Source: Oerskovia douganii (GTDB lineage Bacteria > Actinomycetota > Actinomycetes > Actinomycetales > Cellulomonadaceae). From it: a DNA stretch of 64,000 nucleotides. The position numbers and the translations under genes are program-made. A model generated the notes under the pieces. The model had not been told where the DNA came from. It made no database searches and saw only the letters and a program-made list of their open reading frames with translations. Location: NCBI RefSeq assembly GCF_015142735.1, contig NZ_JACSPN010000004.1, forward strand, positions 107,229-171,228, written 5' to 3'. Shown here one piece after another: positions 16,408 through 24,906 of this stretch; position 1 is the stretch's first letter, and every line of letters begins with the position of its first letter.

Positions 16408-16474
16408 CTCGAACAAACAGGTATCGAGGGGACCCGCGGCAGCGCCCGGGACACCCCTGGACCGGCCCCCGGCG

Positions 16475-17242
16475 TCAGCGCCGGACGGGTACCTCCGCGT
16501 CACCCCGTGCCCCCTGCGCGAGCAGCAGCCGACCCACGGCCTCGTTGCGGCACAGCACCGCGAGCCCCGCGGCCGCCGGCCCCCGCAGCGCCAGGACGAG
16601 GGCCACGACGACGCACACCCCGACCGTCGCGCCCGCGAGGACGTCGTGCGGGAAGTGGACCCCCTGCACCAGGCGCGCCGCCCCGGTGACGACCGCGAGG
16701 ACGACGGGCGCGGCGACCAGGACCCGGTAGGGCGGGAGGCGACGGGCTCGACGGAACCGGAGCGCCGTCGTCGTGCCGAGCGAGTCGCGCGGGCGGCCCG
16801 TGGCGAGCGCCGTGAGGACGACCGAGGTCGCGAGCGCGAACGCGATGGTCGTGTGGTTGCTCGGGAACGACCAGTCGCCCGCCTCGGGGCAGTGCGCGAT
16901 CTCGATGAGGTCCCAGCAACCGCGGGGCTGCTGGACGATCGTCTTGGCGACCTCCGACGTCGCGTACGCGACCACGGCCGCGACGCCGCCGACCAGGGCG
17001 GTCGCGACCGCGCCGGTCCCCGCGCCGCGCGCCTGCCAGGCAGCGAGGAGCCAGAGCAGGGCCAGGGCGATCACGCCGACCTCGGCGACGAGCTCGACCC
17101 CGGGCAGGTCCGCCGTCCGGGCGGTCACGGCGAGGTAGAGCTCGGTGCTCGGCCCGCGCAGGAGCAGCAGGGACGGTACGACGACGGCGGCCGCGAGCAG
17201 CCAGAGCAGGGCCAGGAGCAGGGACGATCTGGGGGACTTCAC
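16475..17242 (-). CDS. PAP2-family phosphatase, membrane
   Basis: 255 residues, about six helices. The phosphatase signature is present: K..QQPRGCW, PSNHTT (where PSGH is commoner), and RLVQGVHFPHDVLAG with the catalytic His/Asp. It probably dephosphorylates a lipid phosphate or prenyl diphosphate at the membrane. GTG 17242 (MKSPRSSLLLALLW) is chosen by protein start; ATG 17278 is possible. Confidence 0.87.
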   Translation of the reverse strand: MKSPRSSLLLALLWLLAAAVVVPSLLLLRGPSTELYLAVTARTADLPGVELVAEVGVIALALLWLLAAWQARGAGTGAVATALVGGVAAVVAYATSEVAKTIVQQPRGCWDLIEIAHCPEAGDWSFPSNHTTIAFALATSVVLTALATGRPRDSLGTTTALRFRRARRLPPYRVLVAAPVVLAVVTGAARLVQGVHFPHDVLAGATVGVCVVVALVLALRGPAAAGLAVLCRNEAVGRLLLAQGARGDAEVPVRR

Positions 17243-17278
17243 CCCGGAATGGTACGGACGTCTGCGCCGCCCGGACAT

Positions 17279-17292
17279 CCGACCGCGGTCGG
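17279..17292. promoter_or_regulatory. 14-bp perfect palindrome
   Basis: CCGACCGCGGTCGG in the 125-bp gap between the divergent PAP2 and CPBP genes; a candidate operator. Confidence 0.4.
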
Positions 17293-17367
17293 ATCCGGCG
17301 ACCTCCCGGCATCCCCCGCGCGGTCCACACTCCGCCTCCACGAGCGCGCCGTGGCATCGTGGGGCGC

Positions 17368-18204
17368 GTGACCGACACGCGCACCGCCGCGCCCGCCGAC
17401 ACCGCCCTGCTCGTCGCAGCCCGCCTCCTCGCCGCGGCGCTCGTGTGCGGGTCGGCCGTCCTGCTGTTCGCGGTGCACGTCCGGCCGCTCGGGTACGTGC
17501 CCCTCGTCGCGGGCGTCGCCCTGGGTCTCGTGATCGACCGTCGGCTCGGCCGCGACCTGCTGCTGATCGCGGTCGGCATGGGCATCATCAGCACCATCCC
17601 GCTCGCTGCGGACCTGAGCGACGCGGGGATCGCGCGCTTCGCCGTCGTGCTGTCGCTCGCGGTCCTGGTGCCGTGGGCCGTCTCCCGCTACGTGTACCGC
17701 GACGACGCGATCCGCTTCCCCGTCCGCACGGGCAGGCGGTGGAACCGTACCCAGATCGTGTACCTGCTCGTCGTCCTGGTGGCGGGCTACCTGATCCTGC
17801 CCGCGTACTTCATCGGGTCCGGGTCGTACCGGAACTGGCCCGCGATCGAGACGCCGCAGGAGATCGCGCGGCTCTTCGTGGGCGTCAACGCCGTGGGGAT
17901 CTGGGACGAGCTGTTCTTCGTGTGCGTCGTGTTCGCGCTGCTGCGCCGTCACTTCGCGCTGTGGCCCGCGAACCTCCTGCAGGCGGCCGTGTTCGTGTCG
18001 TTCCTGTGGGAGCTGGGCTACCGGAGCTGGGGCCCGCTCCTGACCATCCCGTTCGCGCTGGTCCAGGGCTGGATCTTCGCGCGCACCAAGTCGCTCACGT
18101 ACGTGGTGTGCGTGCACCTGCTGTTCGACGCGATCGTGTTCGCGGTCCTGGTGCACGCCCACCACCCGGAGCTGTTCGACGTGTTCGTCACGGGCGGGCG
18201 CTGA
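17368..18204 (+). CDS. CPBP family intramembrane protease
   Basis: 278 residues with seven to eight membrane helices. The Abi/CPBP motifs appear as WDELFFVCVVFALLRR (motif 1; single acidic pair DE rather than EE), SFLWELGYRSWGP (motif 2) and HLLFDAIVFA (motif 3 His). These are glutamyl-type intramembrane proteases, used for prenyl-protein processing or bacteriocin self-protection; substrate unknown here. GTG 17368 preferred over GTG 17359; neither has a strong ribosome binding site. Confidence 0.8.
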   Translation: MTDTRTAAPADTALLVAARLLAAALVCGSAVLLFAVHVRPLGYVPLVAGVALGLVIDRRLGRDLLLIAVGMGIISTIPLAADLSDAGIARFAVVLSLAVLVPWAVSRYVYRDDAIRFPVRTGRRWNRTQIVYLLVVLVAGYLILPAYFIGSGSYRNWPAIETPQEIARLFVGVNAVGIWDELFFVCVVFALLRRHFALWPANLLQAAVFVSFLWELGYRSWGPLLTIPFALVQGWIFARTKSLTYVVCVHLLFDAIVFAVLVHAHHPELFDVFVTGGR

Positions 18205-18257
18205 GCCGCCCTCCGCGGGCTCGCCCGGCACCCGCCCGCTGTCGCGAGCACCTCGGG

Positions 18258-18899
18258 TCACCCTGCGGGGGTCGCTCCCCCGTCGAGCGGCGGCACGTAG
18301 AAGGCCGTGGTCGCGGCGGCCGCGGCCTCGGCCGCGGCGGGGTCCGCGCCCGAGGACTCGTGGGCGGCACGCCAGAGCTGGGCGCTGGCGGTCTGGAGCG
18401 CGCGCATCCGGGGGCTCGTCTCGAGCTCGGCAGGGTCGCCCAGGTCGACGCCCGCGAGGTGCGCGGCGAGCCCGACGAGCGTGAGGTCCCACCCGACCCC
18501 CACGGCCCCGGGGCCGAACCTGTCCCAGAACTCGGGCGGCACGACCGCGACGTGCTCGAGCGTCAGCTCGGTGGCCCCGCCGTCGGCGGGCGCGAGGCGG
18601 AGCTCGACCGTGCTCCGGTCCTCCTCGCTCATGCCCCAGGTCACGAGGAACCGGCGCGGCGGCTCGCACTCGCGCACCTCGCCGCCCGCGTTCCCCTGGA
18701 GCTGGTAGCGCCCGCCCAGGCGCAGGTCTCCGGTCACGGGCAGGAACCAGCGCGCGATGCGGTCGGCGTCGGTGCACGCGTCCCAGACGTCTTCGACGGG
18801 GGCGTCGTAGGTGCGGCTCAGCAGCACGACGCGGGCGTCGTCGCGGTCGCCGGTGACCCGACGGGCCTTGTCGATCTCGGTGCTCAGGTCGAACGTCAT
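18258..18899 (-). CDS. SRPBCC (AHSA1-like) protein
   Basis: 213 residues. START-like fold beginning VLLSRTYDAPVEDVWDACTDADRIARWF, with GGRYQLQGNAGGEVRECEPPRRFLVTWG. These small hydrophobic-ligand proteins are typically encoded with an ArsR-type regulator, as here: its ATG overlaps the ArsR stop. Ligand unknown. The Ala-rich C-terminal 60 residues are outside the fold. Confidence 0.88.
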   Translation of the reverse strand: MTFDLSTEIDKARRVTGDRDDARVVLLSRTYDAPVEDVWDACTDADRIARWFLPVTGDLRLGGRYQLQGNAGGEVRECEPPRRFLVTWGMSEEDRSTVELRLAPADGGATELTLEHVAVVPPEFWDRFGPGAVGVGWDLTLVGLAAHLAGVDLGDPAELETSPRMRALQTASAQLWRAAHESSGADPAAAEAAAAATTAFYVPPLDGGATPAG

Positions 18900-19321
18900 C
18901 TCGTGGCCTCCTTCGCGGGGTCCGGTCGCGGGTCCGCGGCCGGGGCGGTGCGGGGAGCGTCCGGCTCGTGCGAGGCGGCCCGACGGCGGGCGCGGCGCCC
19001 GCGTGCGAGCTCGGTCCCGAGCGCGTCGAGACGCTGGTCCCAGGACCGTCGGAGCCCGTCGAGCCAGTCGTCGACGTCGTCGAGCGCGGAGGGGTCCAGG
19101 GCGTAGAGCCTGCGGGTGCCGGCCGCCTGGGCGGTCGCGAACCCGTTCTCGCGCAGCACCCTGAGGTGCTGGGAGACCGCGGGCTGGCTGATCCCGAACT
19201 CGTCGCGGATCACGGCCGCGAGGTCACCGGCGGACGTCTCGCCGCCGGACAGCAGCTCGAGGATCCGTCGCCGGACGGGGTCGCCGAGGACGTCGAACGC
19301 TTCCATCAATCGATCATTCAT
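18896..19321 (-). CDS. ArsR family regulator
   Basis: 141 residues. Winged helix MEAFDVLGDPVRRRILELLSGGETSAGDLA..FGISQPAVSQHLRVLRENG, with no metal-binding Cys motif, typical of regulators paired with SRPBCC proteins. The C-terminal ~45 residues are basic and Pro/Ala-rich. ATG 19321 is used; TATAAG ends seven bases before it, suggesting a leaderless transcript. ATG 19306 is the alternative. Confidence 0.88.
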   Translation of the reverse strand: MNDRLMEAFDVLGDPVRRRILELLSGGETSAGDLAAVIRDEFGISQPAVSQHLRVLRENGFATAQAAGTRRLYALDPSALDDVDDWLDGLRRSWDQRLDALGTELARGRRARRRAASHEPDAPRTAPAADPRPDPAKEATR

Positions 19322-19353
19322 CCACGGCTTATATAAGTCAAGAGTGAAGGAAC

Positions 19354-20298
19354 TCAGCGGCCCTTCTTGCGACCCTTCATCGACTGCGACTTGCCGAGCC
19401 GCTTCGCGACGGACTTGCCCGACTTCTTGCCGCCCTTCGGCGCCTGCTTGGCGCCGCTGCGCGCCGCGCTCGCGGTCCGGGTCCCCTTGGTGGCCTGCCC
19501 GGACTTCGCCCCCGCACCCTTGGCGCCCGACGGCGTCCGGCCGTCGCGCTTCTTGTCCGCCTCGGGCGTGGGCGGGGTGGGGCCCGCGACCCCGCGCGAG
19601 CTGTTGGCCGTGCGGCCGCGGACGATCCCGATGAACTCCTCGACCAGGTTCGACTTCTCCTCGGTCACCCACCCGAGCGCGACGGGCGCCTCCGGCCCGC
19701 CCTCGAGCGTCCGGTACGTGAGGTCCTTGCGGTGGTGCAGGCGCGCGAGGGACTGCGGCACGACCAGCAGACCGATCCCGGCGGCGACGAGCTCGATCGC
19801 GTCCGCGGTCGTCGCCGGGCGCTCCAGGGCGGGCCGGCCGGGCAGGGCAGGACGGGCCTCGTCGTCGGCGGCAGATCCCTCTGCGGGGTCCGCCCAGCCC
19901 AGCACGTCGTCGAGCGGGTGCAGCACGACCTCGTCCGCGAGGTCCGCCACGGTGAGCGCTTCGTCACTCTCGAGGGCTGCGAAAACGTGGTCGCGCGGGA
20001 CCACGACCACGGGCACCTCGGTGTACATCGCGATGTGGCTCAGGCCCTCGCTGCGCACGGGACGACGCAGGATCGCGACGTCCGCCCCGCCGTCGAGCAG
20101 CAGGGCCTCGACCTGCGATGCCGGGGCGGCGAGCGCCTCCAGGCGCACGTCCGGGACCCGGTCGATCCACGTCCGCACCCACTTCGAGGGCGTCACGCCG
20201 GGGACGTACGCGAGGCGGAACCCGGGGGTCTGCGCGTCGGTGACGTCCTCGGCCGGTAGGTCGGCGTCGTGCTCGGCGCTGCGCGCAGTCTCTTCCAC
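19354..20298 (-). CDS. LysR substrate-binding domain without HTH, Lys-rich tail
   Basis: 314 residues. From ~27 to ~230 it matches the effector domain of LysR regulators (FRLAYVPGVTPSKWVRTWIDRVPDVRLE.., VAILRRPV, AIELVAAGIGLLVVPQSLARL), but it has no N-terminal winged helix; the first 26 residues are acidic. The last ~80 residues are highly basic (GAKSGQATKGTRTASAARSG..). The same architecture beside DUF5997 occurs in other Actinobacteria. Possibly a ligand sensor that binds nucleic acid through the tail; role unknown. Confidence 0.85.
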   Translation of the reverse strand: MEETARSAEHDADLPAEDVTDAQTPGFRLAYVPGVTPSKWVRTWIDRVPDVRLEALAAPASQVEALLLDGGADVAILRRPVRSEGLSHIAMYTEVPVVVVPRDHVFAALESDEALTVADLADEVVLHPLDDVLGWADPAEGSAADDEARPALPGRPALERPATTADAIELVAAGIGLLVVPQSLARLHHRKDLTYRTLEGGPEAPVALGWVTEEKSNLVEEFIGIVRGRTANSSRGVAGPTPPTPEADKKRDGRTPSGAKGAGAKSGQATKGTRTASAARSGAKQAPKGGKKSGKSVAKRLGKSQSMKGRKKGR

Positions 20299-20357
20299 CC
20301 CACAACCCTAGCCGCCCCGGGACGAGGGAACGGGGCCGGGACCGATACCCTGGGACC

Positions 20358-20792
20358 ATGAGCACCCCGCACTCCTCCCAGACCATGAAGCCCGCGACCG
20401 CGGCGAAGAAGCTCGGGGTGTACCTTCCCGCCACTCCCCCGGAGTTCCAGGAGGGGACCATCACGCGCGGCCAGCTCGAGGAGCTCGAGACCAACCCGCC
20501 CGAGTGGCTCGTCGACCTCCGCCGCAACGGACCCCACCCGCGCCCCGGCGGCGCGGGTCGCCTCAACGTCTCGATCGCAGGCCTGGCCCGCGGCGGCGTC
20601 GAGGAGGCGCTGACCACCGAGCAGATCAACGAGCTCCGCGAGGACCCGCCGGCGTGGCTCGTGCGCGAGCGCGAGATCCAGGCCGAGGTCCGGGCCGAGG
20701 AGGAGCGCGTCAAGGCGCGCGACCTCAAGAAGGCCAAGAAGGTCGCCCGCGCCAACCGCGAGGCCGAGCAGAAGGCCCCCCGCAGCGAGTGA
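20358..20792 (+). CDS. DUF5997 protein
   Basis: 144 residues, soluble, charged. MKPATAAKKLGVYLPATPPEF, then two similar segments (ITRGQLEELETNPPEWLVDLR and LTTEQINELREDPPAWLVRER) that look like an internal duplication, and a basic C-terminal helix. TACCCT ends six bases before the ATG, so the message is probably leaderless. Always divergent with the LysR-domain protein; function unknown. Confidence 0.85.
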   Translation: MSTPHSSQTMKPATAAKKLGVYLPATPPEFQEGTITRGQLEELETNPPEWLVDLRRNGPHPRPGGAGRLNVSIAGLARGGVEEALTTEQINELREDPPAWLVREREIQAEVRAEEERVKARDLKKAKKVARANREAEQKAPRSE

Positions 20793-20923
20793 CGACTCGT
20801 GGCACCCCACGGGGTGCCGCGAACCGTCGGGCTGCCCGGCAGCGGCCCGGACGGGTCGTCCGGTGACGCCACCCGCCCGGAGCAGGAGGAACGCGCACGC
20901 GGAGTCGACGTGCGGCGCCGAGG

Positions 20924-21232
20924 CTAGGGCGTGCCGCCCGCACGGTCCGTGTGACCGAGCGCGAGGCCCGGGGCCACACGGTCGCGCACGATCCGCTTGA
21001 GCACCGGGACCTCGGGAAAGCCCTTCCTCTCCTTGCGGTCCCACACGAGCTCGTCCCCCACGTGGATCTGGAAGATCCCGCCCGTGCCGGGTACCAGCGC
21101 GACCTCGGTGAGCCGGGTCCCGAACGTCGTCAGCAGCTCCTGCGCGAGCCACGCGGCACGCAGCATCCAGCTGCACTGCGTGCAGTAGGTGATCTGCACA
21201 CGGGCCGGTGTCTCGGTGCTCTGTTCGTCCAC
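20924..21232 (-). CDS. SelT/SelW/SelH (Rdx) family protein
   Basis: 102 residues, thioredoxin-like. ITYCTQCSWMLRAAWLAQELLTTF has the CxxC redox motif (Cys in place of the selenocysteine of animal relatives), followed by EVALVPGTGGIFQIHVGDELVWDRKERKGFPE, the standard Rdx pattern. Likely a small cytoplasmic thiol-redox protein. GTG 21232 gives the normal family length; 21233-21426 shows nothing. Confidence 0.88.
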   Translation of the reverse strand: MDEQSTETPARVQITYCTQCSWMLRAAWLAQELLTTFGTRLTEVALVPGTGGIFQIHVGDELVWDRKERKGFPEVPVLKRIVRDRVAPGLALGHTDRAGGTP

Positions 21233-21426
21233 GCGCCCAGCGTGCCAGACGACGAGGCCCGGCGGAGGCCGTGCCCATCGATGGTCCCCGAGGCCCCGCC
21301 CGCCGAGCACGACCTTGCGGCCGCCGCACCCGTCAGGACGACCGCAACCTCGTGCTCGGCACCGGTGCACGACACCGGAGAGGGCCGCTGTCGTGCCAGG
21401 AGGCCCCGACTCCCTGCCCGGCCCGG

Positions 21427-22038
21427 CTACCGCACGACGAGCACGACCGCGAGCACCGCCATGACGAGCGCGATCCCGCCGTCGAGCACGCGCCAGGCGG
21501 CCGGTCGCGCGAAGACCGGGGCGAGGACGCGCGCCCCCAGGCCGAGCGCGGTGAACCACACGATGCTCGCGATCCCGGCCCCGACCCCGAAGGCCCAGCG
21601 CCCGCCCTCCCCGTACCCGGCTGCGACCGAGCCGAGCAGCAGGACCGTGTCGAGGTAGACGTGCGGGTTGAGCCAGGTCAGGGCGAGCGCCGTCCCGACG
21701 GCGGCACCCACCGCCGTCCGCAGGCCTCCCTCGGCCGCCTCGAGGGCCGCGGGACGCAGCGCGCGCCGGGCTGCCTGCACGGCCAGGACCAGGAGGAACG
21801 CGGCGCCTCCCCAGCGCACGACCGCGAGCAGCACGGGCGCGTTCGAGACGAGCACCCCCAGGCCGGCGACCCCGGCCGCGATGAGCACCAGGTCGGAGAG
21901 CGCGCACACCAGGACCACGGGCACGACGTGCTCGCGACGAAGCCCCTGCCGGAGCACGAACGCGTTCTGGGAGCCGATCGCCACGATGAGGGACAGCCCG
22001 GTGCCAAGGCCGGCGAGAAGGGGCGCGAAGGAGGTCAC
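21427..22038 (-). CDS. lysE: LysE/ArgO family amino-acid exporter
   Basis: 203 residues, six helices: LLAGLGTGLSLIVAIGSQNAFVLRQGL is the family signature, and WLNPHVYLDTVLLLGSV the second. Exports basic amino acids (Lys/Arg). Divergent from a LysG/ArgP-type activator, the classic lysEG arrangement. GTG 22038 is used. Confidence 0.92.
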   Translation of the reverse strand: MTSFAPLLAGLGTGLSLIVAIGSQNAFVLRQGLRREHVVPVVLVCALSDLVLIAAGVAGLGVLVSNAPVLLAVVRWGGAAFLLVLAVQAARRALRPAALEAAEGGLRTAVGAAVGTALALTWLNPHVYLDTVLLLGSVAAGYGEGGRWAFGVGAGIASIVWFTALGLGARVLAPVFARPAAWRVLDGGIALVMAVLAVVLVVR

Positions 22039-22107
22039 GTGCTCGACGCTAGGCCCGCACCGACGGACAGTCCAGCGAATGTTTCTGCAGAACCTTAAGA
22101 TCTGCTC

Positions 22108-22977
22108 ATGGTGGATCTCCAGCCCGACCAGCTCCGCACGCTCGACGCGATCGCGACGACGGGCACGTTCGAGGCCGCGGCCCAGGAGCTCGGTGTGACC
22201 CCCTCGGCGGTCAGCCAGCGCATGCGCGCGCTCGAGGCGTCCGTGGGCCAGGTGCTCGTGCGCCGGGGCCGTCCCGCGACGCTCACCGCCCCCGGCGAGG
22301 TGCTCGTGCGCCACGCGCGCCGGCTCGCCCTCCAGCACGCCGAGGTCCTCGCCGAGCTCGACCTGGGCGACGGGGACGTCCCCGAGCTCACGCTCGTCAT
22401 CACGGGCGACGCCCTGACGACGTGGGCCCTGCCCGTGCTGGCCGACGCGTCGTCGTGGGCGCGGCTGGAGATCGTGCGCGAGGACCAGGACCACTCGATC
22501 GACCTGCTGCGCGACGGGACGGCCGTCGCGGCGGTCACGTCGGTCCGGGCCGCCGTGCCGGGGTGCCGATCGACGCCGCTCGGGCGCATGCGCTACCGCC
22601 CCCTGGCGAGTCCCGCGTTCGCCGAGCGGTGGTTCCCCGACGGCCCGACGACCGCGGCCCTCTCGGTCGCGCCCGTGGTCGTGTTCGACCGCAAGGACGA
22701 CCTCCAGGACCGGTACCTGGGGCAGCGCGCCGGCGGCCCCCGGCACCACGTCCCCGCCTCGCACGAGTTCCTGCGTGCGGTCGAGCTCGGGATGGGATGG
22801 GGCATGCTGCCGGACCTCCAGAGCCACGAGGCCGAGGCCGCGGGGCGCCTCGTGGGGTTCGACGACCGCGCGAGCCTGACCGTGCCGCAGTACTGGCAGC
22901 AGTGGCGGCTGCACTCCCCCACGCTCGACCGGGTCGCTGCGGCCGTCCGGGAGGCCGCCGCCGCCCACCTGCGCTGA
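22108..22977 (+). CDS. lysG: LysR-type regulator LysG/ArgP
   Basis: 289 residues. N-terminal winged helix (LDAIATTGTFEAAAQELGVTPSAVSQRMRALEASVGQVLVRRGRP) and an effector domain with TWALPVLADAS and FLRAVELGMGWGMLPDLQ, typical of ArgP/LysG. It should activate lysE in response to intracellular Lys/Arg, binding the 69-bp intergenic stretch 22039-22107. Confidence 0.93.
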   Translation: MVDLQPDQLRTLDAIATTGTFEAAAQELGVTPSAVSQRMRALEASVGQVLVRRGRPATLTAPGEVLVRHARRLALQHAEVLAELDLGDGDVPELTLVITGDALTTWALPVLADASSWARLEIVREDQDHSIDLLRDGTAVAAVTSVRAAVPGCRSTPLGRMRYRPLASPAFAERWFPDGPTTAALSVAPVVVFDRKDDLQDRYLGQRAGGPRHHVPASHEFLRAVELGMGWGMLPDLQSHEAEAAGRLVGFDDRASLTVPQYWQQWRLHSPTLDRVAAAVREAAAAHLR

Positions 22978-23011
22978 CGCCGGGCAGGACGAGGCAGGGC
23001 AGACTTGTCCT

Positions 23012-24289
23012 GTGCCCTCCCCCACTTCCGACGAGCGTCCCCCCGTGCCCGACCGCCCCACCCCGCCCGCGCACGTCGAGCAGCCCGCGCAGCCCGTGCC
23101 CGCGCGGGACCAGGCCGCCCTCGACCGGCTCCTCGCGGGGCTCGAGCGCTTCACGCCCGACGACGGCCCGGCTCGCCCGCACGGCGGGTCGGCGGACCCG
23201 ACCCTCGTCGCGGTGGACGCGACCGACCGCCTGCTGCTCGACGAGGCCGCGAGCGCCCTGGCCGCGACCCGCCCCGGCGAGGTGGTCGTGGTCGACGACC
23301 GGTTCGGGGCGCTCACGCTCGGGGCGGCGGTGGCGCACGGCCTCACGGGGATCCGGGTGCACCAGGACGCGCTGACGAGCGAGACCGCCCTGGACCGCAA
23401 CGCCCGCGCTGCCGCGCGACGCGACCTCCCCGGGCCCGAGGCGGCGTTCTCCCACCACCCGCTGGGCGAGGACCTGCTGCGGGGCGCCCGGGTCGTCGTG
23501 CTCCAGCTCCCCCGCTCGCTCGCGGCGCTGCGCGACGTCGCGGAGCACGTCGCGCGGTTCGCCGCCCCCGACGTGGTGGTGTTCGCGGGTGGCCGGGTCA
23601 AGCACATGACGACGGCCATGAACGAGGTCCTGGCCGAGTCCTTCACCGAGGTCCGGGCGAGCCTGGCCCGCCAGAAGTCCCGCGTGCTGGTGGCGAGCGG
23701 GCCCCGCCCGGGGACGGGTCTCACCTACCCCGTGACGGAGCACGTCGCCGAGCTGGGCCTGGACGTCGTCGCGTACGGGGCGGCGTTCGCGGGGGCGAGC
23801 CTCGACCTCGGGACCCGGTTCCTGCTGGGCTTCCTCGACGAGGTCTCACCGGGCGCGCGCGACGCCGTGGACCTGGGCTGCGGAACGGGCATCCTCGCCG
23901 TGTCGTTCGCCCGGGCGCGGCCGGGGGCGAGCGTCGTCGCGACGGACCAGTCGGAGGCGGCCGTGCGCTCGGCCCGTGCGACGGCCGCGGCCGACGGCGT
24001 GGGCGACCGGGTCCGGGTGGTGCGCGACGACGTCGGGTCCTCGCTCGCGGACCGCAGCGCCGACGTCGTGCTGTGCAACCCGCCGTTCCACCAGGGCGCG
24101 GCCCTGAGCACGGACGCCGCGCACCGCATGTTCGCCACCGCGGGGCGCGTGCTGCGACCGGGTGGTGAGCTGTGGACGGTGTACAACTCGCACCTGCGCT
24201 ACCGGCCCGCGCTCGAGCGCGCGGTCGGGCCCACGACGCAGGCGGGCCGGAACCCCCGGTTCACGGTGACGCGCAGCGTCGCCCGCTGA
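23012..24289 (+). CDS. class I methyltransferase, RsmC/RlmG-like
   Basis: 425 residues. A degenerate N-terminal methyltransferase-like half (VVVVDDRFGALTLGAAVAHGL..) and a C-terminal catalytic half with the SAM motif AVDLGCGTGILAVSFA, VVATDQS and the N6/N2-methyltransferase motif NPPFHQG. Two-domain build and NPPFHQG match rRNA guanine-N2 methyltransferases RsmC/RlmG. GTG start. The first ~30 residues are Pro-rich. Confidence 0.88.
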   Translation: MPSPTSDERPPVPDRPTPPAHVEQPAQPVPARDQAALDRLLAGLERFTPDDGPARPHGGSADPTLVAVDATDRLLLDEAASALAATRPGEVVVVDDRFGALTLGAAVAHGLTGIRVHQDALTSETALDRNARAAARRDLPGPEAAFSHHPLGEDLLRGARVVVLQLPRSLAALRDVAEHVARFAAPDVVVFAGGRVKHMTTAMNEVLAESFTEVRASLARQKSRVLVASGPRPGTGLTYPVTEHVAELGLDVVAYGAAFAGASLDLGTRFLLGFLDEVSPGARDAVDLGCGTGILAVSFARARPGASVVATDQSEAAVRSARATAAADGVGDRVRVVRDDVGSSLADRSADVVLCNPPFHQGAALSTDAAHRMFATAGRVLRPGGELWTVYNSHLRYRPALERAVGPTTQAGRNPRFTVTRSVAR

Positions 24290-24325
24290 GGGAGGTCCCG
24301 GCCCGTCGGGCGCGGAGGCGCGAGG

Positions 24326-24730
24326 TCACTCGACCCCGACGACGTCCACCACGAAGACCAGCGTGTCCGTGCCGCCGATGCCCGCCTGCGGGACGCCGCG
24401 CATGCCGTAGCCGTGCTCCGGCGGGATCGAGAGCAGGACGCGCGAGCCGACGTTCTGCCCCACGAGGCCCTTGTCCCAGCCGCCGATCACGGCGCCGGTC
24501 CCGATGGGGAAGCTGATGGTCTGGCCACGGTCGTACGACGTGTCGAAGATGTCGCCGTCCCAGACCTGCCCCAGGTAGTTGACGACGATCGTGCGCCCGG
24601 CCGTCACGACGGGGCCGCTGCCCTCCTCGAGGACCTGGACCTGGAGGCCGGCGGGTGCGCCGCCCTCGGGGAACGTCAGGACGGGCTTGTCGCCGAACGA
24701 GCCGGACGCGGTGGGGAGCTGCGTGCTCAT
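24326..24730 (-). CDS. FKBP-type peptidyl-prolyl isomerase
   Basis: 134 residues, a single cytoplasmic FKBP domain: TIVVNYLGQVWDGDIFDTSYDRG, FPIGTGAVIGGWDKGLVGQNVGSRVLLSIPPEHGYG, TLVFVVDVVGVE. No signal peptide or lipobox. ATG 24730. Confidence 0.94.
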   Translation of the reverse strand: MSTQLPTASGSFGDKPVLTFPEGGAPAGLQVQVLEEGSGPVVTAGRTIVVNYLGQVWDGDIFDTSYDRGQTISFPIGTGAVIGGWDKGLVGQNVGSRVLLSIPPEHGYGMRGVPQAGIGGTDTLVFVVDVVGVE

Positions 24731-24906
24731 GGTGCTACCTCTCGGGTGGTGGTGCGGGGGTCGGGAACAGCCTAAGCGTCCGGCGCACCTCCCGGCCCGG
24801 CCCCGCGCTGCCCGACGACGGAGCGCACCGTGCGCTCCCGGGTGCGCTGCGCCGTCGGGCACCTCTTGCGCCTGACAACCGCCGCGCGCGGGCGCACGCT
24901 GGAGGC

